A stretch of DNA of 64,000 nucleotides, taken from positions 1-64,000 of the forward strand of contig CAYLKN010000005.1 of NCBI GenBank assembly GCA_964384335.1, written 5' to 3'. Positions 39,019 through 48,153 of this stretch are shown in pieces. Below the pieces are notes generated by a model. That model made no database searches. It was not told where the DNA came from and saw only the letters and a list, made by a program, of their open reading frames with translations. Every line of letters starts with the position of its first letter. Position 1 is the first letter of the stretch. This stretch comes from JAUICS01 sp964384335. GTDB taxonomy: Bacteria > Pseudomonadota > Alphaproteobacteria > Micavibrionales > Micavibrionaceae. A program made the position numbers and the translations under genes.

Positions 39019-39933
39019 ATGCTGCACACGCAAACACAAAAAAAGAACATTCAGGAATTTATTAAAAACGCCTCTCTTGAAATTACGCCCGGGATGCGGC
39101 GGTCCTTTTCCTCTTTCTCAGAAATTATAAATCCGGGCCGCAGGGTGTTTGTAACCTACCTTCCCTACTCCGACCCGAATGAGATGATTGAAACCGCCAC
39201 TGAACTGCGCCAGAACGGGATGGAACCTGTACCGCACCTGGCCGCACGCACTATGGAAGGGCCGGATCAGCTTTACGCAATTCTGCAACGTCTTAGAAAT
39301 GAGGCCGATGTCAGAGACGTTCTTATTATTGGCGGCGGCGGAAAAAAACCAAAGGGGGATTTTGAATCCACAATTGATATGCTGAAAACAGGTATGTTTG
39401 AAGACTTCGGTCTCCGCTCCATAGGTGTTGCCGGCCACCCCGAAGGCAACACAGATATCCCGGAGGAAGAAATACGCAAAGCCCTTGAGTTTAAAAACAA
39501 TTACGCCAGAACCCATAATATCCATATGTATATCGTAACGCAGTTTGTGCTTGAATCTGCCCCGGTTTTCAAATGGCTTGAAACGCTTGAGGAATGGGGC
39601 AACGAGCTTCCCGTCAATATCGGTTTGCCCGGACCTGCAACGCTTAAGGCCCTTTTAAAATACGCAAATATGTGCGGTGTAAACGCATCATTAAGTTTTC
39701 TGAGAAAACAGGGATTACGCGCATTCAGACTGGCTTCCGTTAGTATGCCTGACAGACAGCTTTCCCGCCTGGCCCAATATTATGCGGAAACCGAAGATTG
39801 CCCGATCACCCGGGTGCATTTTTTCAATTTCGGCGGTCTGAAACGCACGATGCAGTTTATCCAGGCCGTTGAAAACGGAAATTTCGAGATGAAACGTTTC
39901 GGACGCGGCTTTAATCTGGAAGACAAAATTTAA
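39019..39933 (+). CDS. methylenetetrahydrofolate reductase-family protein
   Basis: A 304-aa TIM-barrel protein of the MTHFR family, with PVPHLAARTM, a GGGGKKPKGDF loop and FRLASVSMP-type C-terminal elements. MTHFRs reduce 5,10-methylene-THF to 5-methyl-THF using FAD. This divergent form (FNFGGLKRTMQFIQ end) is like the short versions found beside sarcosine and dimethylglycine genes, where it would exchange methyl and methylene-THF. GAGG lies 8 nt before the ATG. Convergent with the regulator gene. Confidence 0.82.
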   Translation: MLHTQTQKKNIQEFIKNASLEITPGMRRSFSSFSEIINPGRRVFVTYLPYSDPNEMIETATELRQNGMEPVPHLAARTMEGPDQLYAILQRLRNEADVRDVLIIGGGGKKPKGDFESTIDMLKTGMFEDFGLRSIGVAGHPEGNTDIPEEEIRKALEFKNNYARTHNIHMYIVTQFVLESAPVFKWLETLEEWGNELPVNIGLPGPATLKALLKYANMCGVNASLSFLRKQGLRAFRLASVSMPDRQLSRLAQYYAETEDCPITRVHFFNFGGLKRTMQFIQAVENGNFEMKRFGRGFNLEDKI

Positions 39934-39941
39934 TATACAGT

Positions 39942-40952
39942 TTACTCCCGCTCGACCTGTGCACGCTCTTCCCGCGGTGAACGCCCGTACATTTCCTTAT
40001 AGGTTTTTGAAAAATGAGATGCGGAAACAAAACCCGAGGCCAGCGCAATATCAAGAATGGACATGTCACTTTGATATAAAAGATGACGGGCATGCTGCAG
40101 TCGGAGATCAAGATAATATCTGGCCGGGGAGCGACCGGCATGCTGCGCAAAAACACGTTCCATCTGGCGTCTTGAAAAACCGGCGCGGGCGGCAAGTTCG
40201 TCCATATCAAGAGGATCGTGGATACTGGCTTCCATCGTTTCGATAATGCCTATCACCTTGTTGTTCTGGATTCCGAGCCTTGCCTGAACCGGCAACCTCT
40301 GCTGGTCATTCGGATTTCGCATCCTGTCAACCAGGCATTGCTCAGAAACGGCCCAGGCCAGATCCTTGCCGTGCTCCTCTCTTATCATATAGAGCATGAG
40401 ATCAAGCGAAGCAGTCCCGCCGCCGCATGTCAGACGGTTGTTATCAACTTCATAAAGATCGGATGAAGATTCAATATCAGGAAATGTTTCCTGAAATCCG
40501 GCCAGATTTTCCCAGTGTATGACGCATTTATGTCCGTTAAGCAATCCGGCGGACGCCAGAACGTATGAACCGGTACACAATGATCCTATCTTACATTCCT
40601 GAAGCGCCTGGACACGGAGCCAGCTTTCAGCCGTGCGGTCTCTGAATTTCTCAACCCCAAGGCCGCTGCATACAAATACGTAATCATACGGTTTATCCTT
40701 GCCCGGAATAATTTTTGTTTCGGCGGCAGATTGATCGACCTGGATAACAACGCCGTTGCTGGCCTTTATGTTTCCGCCATCCGTACTGATCAGAGTCCAT
40801 TTATAAAGCTCCTTCATTGAAACCCGGTTGGCCAGACGGATCGCTTCGATTGCCGTTGAAAACGCAATCATCGAAAAACTGGGATAAAGGTAGAAGGCAA
40901 TATATTTTGCGTCACTCAGTCTGAATTGATTCGTAGCAACAGGAATATTCAT
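39942..40952 (-). CDS. GlxA/GbdR-type AraC-family transcriptional regulator
   Basis: A 336-aa regulator with an N-terminal DJ-1/PfpI-like domain (about 15-200; KIGSLCTGSYVLASAGLLNGHKC carries the elbow Cys) and a C-terminal AraC helix-turn-helix pair (about 225-330; LDMDELAARAGFSRRQMERVF and MSILDIALASGFVSASHFSKTYKEMYGRSP). GbdR, which answers glycine betaine and dimethylglycine, and carnitine regulator CdhR share this architecture. Its position, divergent from fhs-soxBDAG-dmgdh, makes it the likely activator of that operon. Confidence 0.9.
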   Translation of the reverse strand: MNIPVATNQFRLSDAKYIAFYLYPSFSMIAFSTAIEAIRLANRVSMKELYKWTLISTDGGNIKASNGVVIQVDQSAAETKIIPGKDKPYDYVFVCSGLGVEKFRDRTAESWLRVQALQECKIGSLCTGSYVLASAGLLNGHKCVIHWENLAGFQETFPDIESSSDLYEVDNNRLTCGGGTASLDLMLYMIREEHGKDLAWAVSEQCLVDRMRNPNDQQRLPVQARLGIQNNKVIGIIETMEASIHDPLDMDELAARAGFSRRQMERVFAQHAGRSPARYYLDLRLQHARHLLYQSDMSILDIALASGFVSASHFSKTYKEMYGRSPREERAQVERE

Positions 40953-41106
40953 CTTTCCAAATAATAACCATACATAATAAAATCAGTATGGCGCAAAATG
41001 AATAAAGTCGCAAACAGGAAAGAGTATGTCGTCTTGTAAAGGCCCTGAAATTATGCGTTAGGTAACATGAAAGACTATATGCATAAAATTAAACAGCGAG
41101 ACAGTC

Positions 41107-42789
41107 ATGCCTGATAAATTCGAAAGTGATATTGAAATTGCCCGCAAAGCCGACAAAAAACCGATCACGGATATCGCCAAAGCGCTTGATATCAAAGAAA
41201 GCGCATTGCACCCGTACGGACATTATATTGCAAAAATCGACGGTGAATTTATAAGCTCCATTCAGGATAGACCGAGCGGAAAGCTCATCCTTGTAACGGC
41301 GATAACGCCCACCCCGGCTGGTGAGGGCAAAACAACAACGACGGTCGGGCTTGGGGACGGCCTGTCCCGCATTGGCAAGAAATCCCTGATCTGCATCAGG
41401 GAGCCAAGTCTGGGGCCATGTTTTGGTATGAAGGGCGGTGCCGCCGGCGGAGGCAAGGCACAGGTCGTGCCCATGGAAAATATCAATCTGCATTTCACAG
41501 GGGATTTTCATGCCATCGGTATCGCCCATAATCTTTTGTCCGCAATGATGGACAATCATATTTACTGGGGCAACGATCTTGACATCGATGTGCGTCGCAT
41601 TCCCTGGAAAAGGGTAATGGATATGAACGACAGGAATCTGCGCCAGATAACAACCGGTCTGGGCAGTCCGGGGAACGGATTTCCGCGTGAAGACGGATTT
41701 GATATAACCGTTGCATCCGAAATCATGGCCATATTCTGTCTGTCCAAAACCATTAAGGATCTTGAAGAGAGACTGGGTAATATTGTCGTGGCTTACACCC
41801 GGGATAAAAAACCCGTTACCGCAAGGGAGTTGAAGGCGCACAGTGCAATGGCCGTTTTGCTTAAAGATGCGTTTATGCCGAATCTTGTACAGACACTCGA
41901 AAACACTCCGGCCTTTATCCACGGCGGGCCTTTCGCAAACATCGCGCACGGCTGCAATTCACTGGTTGCGACCGATACAGCTCTAAAACTTGCGGATTAT
42001 GTGGTGACAGAGGCCGGATTTGGCGCAGATCTTGGCGCTGAAAAATTCTTCGATATCAAATGCCGTAAAGGTGACCTTAAACCCAGTGCCGCCGTCGTGG
42101 TGGCAACTATCAGGGCTCTTAAAATGCATGGCGGTGTTTCAGTCAAGAATCTTGACCAGCCGAATGTCGATGCCGTCAGACTCGGTCTTGAAAACCTTAA
42201 CCGTCACCTTGAAAATCTTTCAAAATTCAATATACCCGCAGTTGTGGCCTTAAATCATTTCGTCAAAGATACGGATGAGGAAATTGAGGAGGTACAGACA
42301 TTCTGCAAACAAAAAGGCGTGAGTGCTTTTGTCTGCATGCACTGGGCAAAAGGAAGCGAAGGGATCGAGGCACTTGCCAGACACGTTGTGAAGATTTCAG
42401 AAAACCGGGAAAGTGAATTCAGATTTCTTTACGACGAAAACCTGCCGCTTCTTGAAAAGGTTCGCAAGATCAGCTCCGAACTATACCGTGCGGATCATGT
42501 AAGTGCCTCATCGAATATTATCAACCAGCTTCAGACGTGGGAGGATCAGGGCTATGGCAATCTTCCGGTTTGTATGGCTAAGACGCAGTACAGTTTTTCA
42601 ACGGACCCCAATCTCAAAGGCGCACCGGTTAATCACAGTCTGGAAATCCGGGAAGTGCGTCTAAGCGCAGGGGCGGGATTTGTCGTCGTCGTCTGCGGAA
42701 GCATTATGACCATGCCCGGCCTTCCCCGTGAACCGGCAGCAAATATAATAAGACTGAATGACGCAGGCGAGATAGAAGGTTTATTTTAA
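41107..42789 (+). CDS. fhs: formate--tetrahydrofolate ligase
   Basis: ATP-dependent joining of formate to THF giving 10-formyl-THF; it can run in reverse to make ATP when C1 units are in excess. The 560-aa length is standard. The P-loop TPAGEGKT is at residues 69-76 and the folate region PCFGMKGGAAGGGKAQVVPME is intact. It is the first gene of the sarcosine-oxidase operon (soxB starts 25 bp later), linking methyl-group oxidation and formate from the AdhC-FghA route to the folate pool. Confidence 0.97.
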   Translation: MPDKFESDIEIARKADKKPITDIAKALDIKESALHPYGHYIAKIDGEFISSIQDRPSGKLILVTAITPTPAGEGKTTTTVGLGDGLSRIGKKSLICIREPSLGPCFGMKGGAAGGGKAQVVPMENINLHFTGDFHAIGIAHNLLSAMMDNHIYWGNDLDIDVRRIPWKRVMDMNDRNLRQITTGLGSPGNGFPREDGFDITVASEIMAIFCLSKTIKDLEERLGNIVVAYTRDKKPVTARELKAHSAMAVLLKDAFMPNLVQTLENTPAFIHGGPFANIAHGCNSLVATDTALKLADYVVTEAGFGADLGAEKFFDIKCRKGDLKPSAAVVVATIRALKMHGGVSVKNLDQPNVDAVRLGLENLNRHLENLSKFNIPAVVALNHFVKDTDEEIEEVQTFCKQKGVSAFVCMHWAKGSEGIEALARHVVKISENRESEFRFLYDENLPLLEKVRKISSELYRADHVSASSNIINQLQTWEDQGYGNLPVCMAKTQYSFSTDPNLKGAPVNHSLEIREVRLSAGAGFVVVVCGSIMTMPGLPREPAANIIRLNDAGEIEGLF

Positions 42790-42814
42790 TCGGATTCCGT
42801 ACTAGGTTATTTTT

Positions 42815-44065
42815 ATGAACAGATATTCGATCTTTTCCCTGGCCCTTAATGCACTTACGGGTCATAAAGACTGGCAAAAAGCCTGGCGGTCGCCGGAGCC
42901 CAGAAAAGAATACGATGCCTTGATTATCGGCGGCGGCGGGCACGGGCTGGGCACGGCCTATTACCTCGCCAAAAAATTCGGCATGAACAATATTGCCGTC
43001 CTTGAGAAAGGATGGCTTGGCGGAGGGAACACGGGGCGCAACACCACCATTATCCGGTCAAACTATCAGGAAGACGAAAGTGCCAGGCTTTACGACCATG
43101 CTCTCGATTTATGGCAGAACCTGTCTCAGGAGTTGAATTACAATGTCATGTATTCCGCACGGGGGCTTATCAACCTTGCGCACGAACAGAACGAGGCGCG
43201 CGATATAAAGCGGCGGGTTCATGCAAACCGCCTTAACGGGCTTGACTGCCGATGGATCACCCCGGAAGAGATTAAGGCAATGTGTCCGATTATCAATACA
43301 TCCAGAAATATACGCTATCCTGTCTGGGGCGGGATTTACCAGCCAAAGGGCGGCGTAAACCGCCATGACGCGGTGGCCTGGGGTTATGCCCGGGCCGCGG
43401 ATGCGCTTGGCGTGGATATTATCCAGCAATGCGAGGTAAAATCGCTTTTAATCAAGGACGGAAAAATAACCGGTGTTGATACCACAAAAGGCCGGATAAA
43501 AGCACCGAAAGTCGGGGTGGCAGTTGCCGGACATGCCTCGGTTCTGGGCGATATGGCAGGCCTGCGCCTTCCCATTGAAACACATCCTCTGCAGGCGCTT
43601 GTATCAGAGCCGGTAAAGCCGGTGATGCCGACAACCATCATGTCCAATCTCGTTCATGTGTATTTAAGTCAGTCCGATAAGGGGGAACTCGTAATCGGGG
43701 CCGGAATCGATCCTTACAATTCCTATACGCAGCGTGGCCATATTGATGTTGTCGAGGAGCAGATCAGAGCCTTAAAAGAAATGTACCCGATTATCAGCCG
43801 TCTTCGCATGTTGCGCAAATGGGCGGGCATGGTCGATATATGCCCGGACGCCTCTCCAATTATTTCGAAAACGCCGGTACAAGGAATGTATATCAACTGC
43901 GGATGGGGGACCGGCGGCTGGAAAGCCACGCCCGGTTCCGCCGACGTGTTTGCGCATACAATTGCAAAGGACGAGCCGCATGAAATTAACGCACCCTTTT
44001 CACTTGACCGTTTTACAAGCGGACGTGTCATACCGGAGCATGGTGCGGCAGCGGTCGCCCATTAG
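42815..44065 (+). CDS. soxB: sarcosine oxidase subunit beta
   Basis: Subunit of the heterotetrameric enzyme that demethylates sarcosine to glycine, passing the methyl group as 5,10-methylene-THF and making hydrogen peroxide. The 416-aa protein has the FAD motif GGGGHGLGTAYYL at about 39-51, and His184 in GGVNRHDAVAWGYARAA at the position that carries covalent FMN. The C-terminal INCGWGTGGWKATPGSA is typical. Preceded by fhs, followed by a micro-ORF and soxD. Confidence 0.97.
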   Translation: MNRYSIFSLALNALTGHKDWQKAWRSPEPRKEYDALIIGGGGHGLGTAYYLAKKFGMNNIAVLEKGWLGGGNTGRNTTIIRSNYQEDESARLYDHALDLWQNLSQELNYNVMYSARGLINLAHEQNEARDIKRRVHANRLNGLDCRWITPEEIKAMCPIINTSRNIRYPVWGGIYQPKGGVNRHDAVAWGYARAADALGVDIIQQCEVKSLLIKDGKITGVDTTKGRIKAPKVGVAVAGHASVLGDMAGLRLPIETHPLQALVSEPVKPVMPTTIMSNLVHVYLSQSDKGELVIGAGIDPYNSYTQRGHIDVVEEQIRALKEMYPIISRLRMLRKWAGMVDICPDASPIISKTPVQGMYINCGWGTGGWKATPGSADVFAHTIAKDEPHEINAPFSLDRFTSGRVIPEHGAAAVAH

Positions 44066-44073
44066 GAGGTAAA

Positions 44074-44127
44074 ATGAAAGCACATAACACGTTATTAAAA
44101 CAAAAGAGGCTTGAAACATGTTTTTGA
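44074..44127 (+). CDS. possible 17-aa coupling peptide between soxB and soxD
   Basis: Right after soxB, a near-perfect ribosome site AGGAGGT is followed by ATG at 44074 and a 17-codon frame (MKAHNTLLKQKRLETCF) ending in TGA at 44125-44127. The stop lies 10 nt inside soxD, whose own ATG is at 44118. The strong site belongs to this short frame rather than to soxD, so it may deliver ribosomes to soxD by re-initiation. No known homologue; a real peptide function is unlikely. Confidence 0.4.
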   Translation: MKAHNTLLKQKRLETCF

Positions 44128-44417
44128 TAAAATGCCCATGGTGCGGGGAACGGGATCAGAGTGAATTTAAATATGGCGGTGAAGCCCATATCGTTCGCCC
44201 GACAAACAGTGATAAAATGACAGATGCGCAATGGGCAGATTACCTGTTTATGCGCAAAAATCCCAAAGGCATTCATTATGAGCGCTGGGTCCATGCACAT
44301 GGCTGCGGCCAGTGGTTTAATGCCGCACGCAACACAGCCACAGATGAATGGATCAGGTTTTATAAAATTGGTGAACAACCGCCTGAAACAACCGGGAAAG
44401 AACAAGCGAAGCAATGA
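44118..44417 (+). CDS. soxD: sarcosine oxidase subunit delta
   Basis: Small zinc-binding subunit of heterotetrameric sarcosine oxidase. In 99 aa, the four zinc ligands Cys6, Cys9, His59 and Cys63 occur at the expected positions (CPWCGERD and HAHGCGQWFN). Its stop overlaps the soxA start by ATGA at 44414-44417. Confidence 0.97.
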   Translation: MFLIKCPWCGERDQSEFKYGGEAHIVRPTNSDKMTDAQWADYLFMRKNPKGIHYERWVHAHGCGQWFNAARNTATDEWIRFYKIGEQPPETTGKEQAKQ

Positions 44418-47400
44418 CGGGACAAGCCAACCGACTGGAACAAGGAGGACGGATTAACAGACAGTCAACACTGTCTTTCCGGTTTAACGGAAAACCATAT
44501 GAGGGGTATGAAGGAGATACGCTTGCCAGTGCCCTGCTCGCCAATAATGTAAAACTTGTCGGAAGAAGCTTTAAATATCACCGGCCCCGCGGCATAACTA
44601 GTGCAGGTGTGGAAGAACAGACAGGGCTTGTCCAGCTTGGAGACCACAAGGCCATGACTGAACCAAATCTGCGTGCGCCGCAAATTGAGCTTTATGAAGG
44701 GCTTGATGCCAGAAGTCAGAATGTAAATCCATCAGTTGAATTCGACATCATGGCGCTGAATGATTTGTTGTGGCCGCTGTTTCCGGCCGGTTTTTATTAC
44801 AAAACGTTTATGTGGCCCGCCAGTTTCTGGGAGCCGGTATATGAAAAAATCATCCGTAATGCTGCAGGTATGGGCCAAGCTCCGGAAAAGCCGGATCCGG
44901 AGCGTTATGATCAACGTAACGAATATTGCGATGTACTTGTTATCGGCGGCGGGGCCGCCGGTCTGGCCGCCGCTTACGCCGCATCACAATCCGGCGCCCG
45001 TGTTATTCTGGCTGACGAACAATCCGAATTCGGCGGCTATGCCCTGAGCGAAGCGCGGGATAACGTCTGGATTGAACAGATGCTGAAAGATATCCGTGAA
45101 AATCCGGATGTGGTTCTGCTTCCAAGAACCACTGTTTTCGGAGCCTACGCTCAGAATTTTTACGCGCTTGCCGAACGCGTTACCGATCATGTTGCCCCAG
45201 AAAGACGCGGGGCGCACAAACCCCGTCAGAGACTATGGCATGTCAGGGCAAAAAAGGTGATTCTGGCCAGCGGCATGATCGAAAGACACATGGCGTTTCA
45301 CCAGAACGACCGGCCCGGAATTATGCAGGCCGGGGCCGTAAGAACCTATCTCAACCGATATGGCGTTGCAGCCGGGAAAAATCCCGTTTTCCTGACGAAC
45401 AACAATTCCGCCTATCTTTCGGCTTTTGACGCGGCACGGGCGGGCCTAAATGTGAAAGCAATTGTCGATATCCGTCACGCGCCGCCTGAAAACCTGGTTA
45501 AAACAGCCCGGGAACTGGAGATCGAGGTATTCACATCCTTCAGTGCGGTAAACACGGAAGGGCGCAAAGCTATTTCCGCGCTGCATATCCAGCCGACAGA
45601 CAGCGAGGGGCGGCTTTATGCAGAGGAAAGCAAGATTGTTGAATGTGATCTCCTCGCCGTTTCTGGAGGATGGAACCCTGTCGTGCATCTTCTGTCACAG
45701 AAAAAAGGGCCGCTTGAATACGATAAAAATCTCGCCTCTTTCAAACCGAAGGAGAAAGAGTTCGATGACATGATTGTGGCCGGAGGGGTAAACGGAACGC
45801 TTAAATTTTCCGATGCCCTGAAAGACGGGTTGGAGGCCGGGAAAAAAGCCGTTTCCGATCTGGGCATGAAATCCCCTAAGCTTTCTCTTCCTGAAACTGT
45901 CAAAAACGATGAGAACGACCTTTCAGGGCTGGATATCATGGATCTTTGGGAGTTGCCTTCCGGAAGGAAGTCTTTCAAAACACGTGCATTTGTCGATCTG
46001 CAGAACGATGTCACGACAAAGGATCTCAAACTTGCACTACAGGAAGGATACAGCTCGGTTGAACATGTCAAACGGTACACCACAACCGGCATGGGAACGG
46101 ATCAGGGCAAGACCGGTAACGTTATCTCGCTCGGCATCCTGGCAAATGAGCAGGGACTGAGTGTGCCCGAGGTTGGCTACACCACTTTCCGTGCGCCTTA
46201 CTCACCAACCTGTTTCGGCATATTTGCCGGACGAAATAACGGGGAACTGTTCGAACCCGTACGAAAAACACCAATGCATCCCTGGCATGAAAAACACGGT
46301 GCCGTCTTTGAGGATGTCGGGCAATGGAAACGGCCATTGTATTTCCGGCAGGGATCGGAATCGATGGAAGAAGCCGTGCAGCGTGAGGCCAAAGCCGTAC
46401 GCAATTCCGTGGGTGTTCTGGACGCCTCAACCCTTGGAAAAATTGATATCCAGGGACCGGATGCGGCCGAATTCCTGAACCGCATCTATACCAACGCCTG
46501 GAGCAAGCTACCGATCGGCAAGGCCCGTTACGGCCTGATGCTGAAAGAAGACGGCATGGTTATGGATGACGGCGTAACCGCACGGATCGCCGAAAACCAT
46601 TTTCACATGACAACAACAACGGGCGGAGCAGCCGGTGTCATGGCCTGGCTCGAAGAATGGCACCTGACGGAATGGCCGGATCTGAAAATTCAGATGACGT
46701 CCGTCACCGATCAGTGGGCAGTCGCCAGCATCGCCGGACCCAATGCCCGGAAAGTGGTTGAAAATCTGGTTGACAACCTTGACGTCTCCGCCGAGGCTTT
46801 ACCCTTTATGCATTTCAGGGAATGCAGCGTCTGTAACGGTATTCCGGCGCGGATTTTCCGCATAAGCTTTACCGGGGAATCCAGTTTTGAAATCAACGTG
46901 CCTTCGGATTACGGTTTGTCTTTGTGGACCTCCGTTATGGAAGCCGGCAGGGAGTTTGAAATTACCCCTTACGGAACGGAGGTTATGCACCTTCTGCGTG
47001 CCGAAAAAGGTTTTATAATTGTCGGTCAGGATACAGACGGAACGGTTACGCCAATTGATCTTGGAATGGACTGGATCGTGAGCACAAAAAAAGATTTTAT
47101 AGGCAAACGTTCTCTTTCCCAGTCGGATCTCGCACGCGAAGGGCGGAAACAACTGGTCGGCCTGTTACCCGACAATCCGCTACTGGTCCTGGAGGAAGGA
47201 GCACACATGGTCGAACCCGATGCACCGTACAAACCTCCCGTCCCCATGCTTGGACATGTAACATCCAGTTATTACAGCCCGACCCTCGACCGTTCTTTTG
47301 CACTTGCGCTGCTTAAAAACGGGAAAAACCGGATCAATGATACGGTCATGGTTGATATGGGCGACCAGGGACGGATATCGGCCAAGGTCGTCAAACCTGC

Positions 47401-47437
47401 ATTTGTTGATCCGGAAGGGAAGAAATTTCATGAATAA
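44414..47437 (+). CDS. soxA: sarcosine oxidase subunit alpha
   Basis: Largest sarcosine oxidase subunit, 1007 aa. Residues 10-100 form a ferredoxin-like domain (FRFNGKPYEGYEGDTLASALLANNV), 175-480 a dinucleotide-binding domain with GGGAAGLAAAYAA, and about 600-1000 a GcvT-like aminomethyltransferase half (GPDAAEFLNRIYTNAWS, GRSLSQSDLAREG) that binds THF and collects the methylene group. Start is coupled to soxD; soxG follows after 29 bp. Confidence 0.97.
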   Translation: MTGQANRLEQGGRINRQSTLSFRFNGKPYEGYEGDTLASALLANNVKLVGRSFKYHRPRGITSAGVEEQTGLVQLGDHKAMTEPNLRAPQIELYEGLDARSQNVNPSVEFDIMALNDLLWPLFPAGFYYKTFMWPASFWEPVYEKIIRNAAGMGQAPEKPDPERYDQRNEYCDVLVIGGGAAGLAAAYAASQSGARVILADEQSEFGGYALSEARDNVWIEQMLKDIRENPDVVLLPRTTVFGAYAQNFYALAERVTDHVAPERRGAHKPRQRLWHVRAKKVILASGMIERHMAFHQNDRPGIMQAGAVRTYLNRYGVAAGKNPVFLTNNNSAYLSAFDAARAGLNVKAIVDIRHAPPENLVKTARELEIEVFTSFSAVNTEGRKAISALHIQPTDSEGRLYAEESKIVECDLLAVSGGWNPVVHLLSQKKGPLEYDKNLASFKPKEKEFDDMIVAGGVNGTLKFSDALKDGLEAGKKAVSDLGMKSPKLSLPETVKNDENDLSGLDIMDLWELPSGRKSFKTRAFVDLQNDVTTKDLKLALQEGYSSVEHVKRYTTTGMGTDQGKTGNVISLGILANEQGLSVPEVGYTTFRAPYSPTCFGIFAGRNNGELFEPVRKTPMHPWHEKHGAVFEDVGQWKRPLYFRQGSESMEEAVQREAKAVRNSVGVLDASTLGKIDIQGPDAAEFLNRIYTNAWSKLPIGKARYGLMLKEDGMVMDDGVTARIAENHFHMTTTTGGAAGVMAWLEEWHLTEWPDLKIQMTSVTDQWAVASIAGPNARKVVENLVDNLDVSAEALPFMHFRECSVCNGIPARIFRISFTGESSFEINVPSDYGLSLWTSVMEAGREFEITPYGTEVMHLLRAEKGFIIVGQDTDGTVTPIDLGMDWIVSTKKDFIGKRSLSQSDLAREGRKQLVGLLPDNPLLVLEEGAHMVEPDAPYKPPVPMLGHVTSSYYSPTLDRSFALALLKNGKNRINDTVMVDMGDQGRISAKVVKPAFVDPEGKKFHE

Positions 47438-47466
47438 GAACAGAGCATTACAATTCAGAATAAAAA

Positions 47467-48078
47467 ATGAAACCTGAAATGGAAATAAAACAGACGAGTA
47501 TCCTTGAACAGACTCTCAAAGAACTGGAGCTGCAGACTGCAGGTTCGGACTACAATGTCAGTCTTGAAGAAATTCCGTTTCAGGGACAGTTTGTTATTCG
47601 TTCCCTCGATACTCTGAAAGATCTCAATGCCGCCCTTGAACCGGTAACAGGCATAAAGATGACAAACAAGCCAAACACGACAGAAACAGGTAAAAAGGGC
47701 AAGATATTCTGGCTTCGTGAGGGACAATGGCTTTTTGTTACACCGGCAAAAACAAGCGCAGCAATCGGTGAAAAGCTTATCGCGGCTGTTGCTGATCTGG
47801 ACAGTTCGGTTGTTGACAATTCAAGCGGATATACGATGCTGCGGATATCCGGAGAAAAAGCAAGAGACACGATCAAGAAAGGCTGCCCGCTTGATATATA
47901 TCCCAAGGTTTTCGGGCCCGGATCAATGGCACTGACCCGTATAATGCATGCGGATGTTTTGCTGCACCATCCCGAAGACAAATTGTACGATTTGTATATC
48001 CGCAAATCCTTTGCCGAATATTTGCTGCGCTTTGTTCATGATGCTGCATTGGAATTCGGTGTGGAGGTTAAGAAATGA
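47467..48078 (+). CDS. soxG: sarcosine oxidase subunit gamma
   Basis: A 203-aa protein of the SoxG family, related to the GcvT fold. It shows GKIFWLREGQWLFVTPAKTSA, LDSSVVDNSSGYTMLRISG and the C-terminal YDLYIRKSFAEYLLRFVHDAALEFGV, all typical. It completes the soxBDAG set. No strong ribosome site is visible; translation may be coupled to soxA. Confidence 0.95.
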   Translation: MKPEMEIKQTSILEQTLKELELQTAGSDYNVSLEEIPFQGQFVIRSLDTLKDLNAALEPVTGIKMTNKPNTTETGKKGKIFWLREGQWLFVTPAKTSAAIGEKLIAAVADLDSSVVDNSSGYTMLRISGEKARDTIKKGCPLDIYPKVFGPGSMALTRIMHADVLLHHPEDKLYDLYIRKSFAEYLLRFVHDAALEFGVEVKK

Positions 48079-48153
48079 CACTTATGTTTAAAACTGTCGT
48101 TAAGTTAAAACCGCAGGCTGAATATTAGAACCGCAAAATATAAGGAGAAAATA

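Noticed and set aside
48075..48128. 17-codon frame after soxG
   Set aside because: It overlaps the soxG stop but has no ribosome site of its own and does not reach the next gene.
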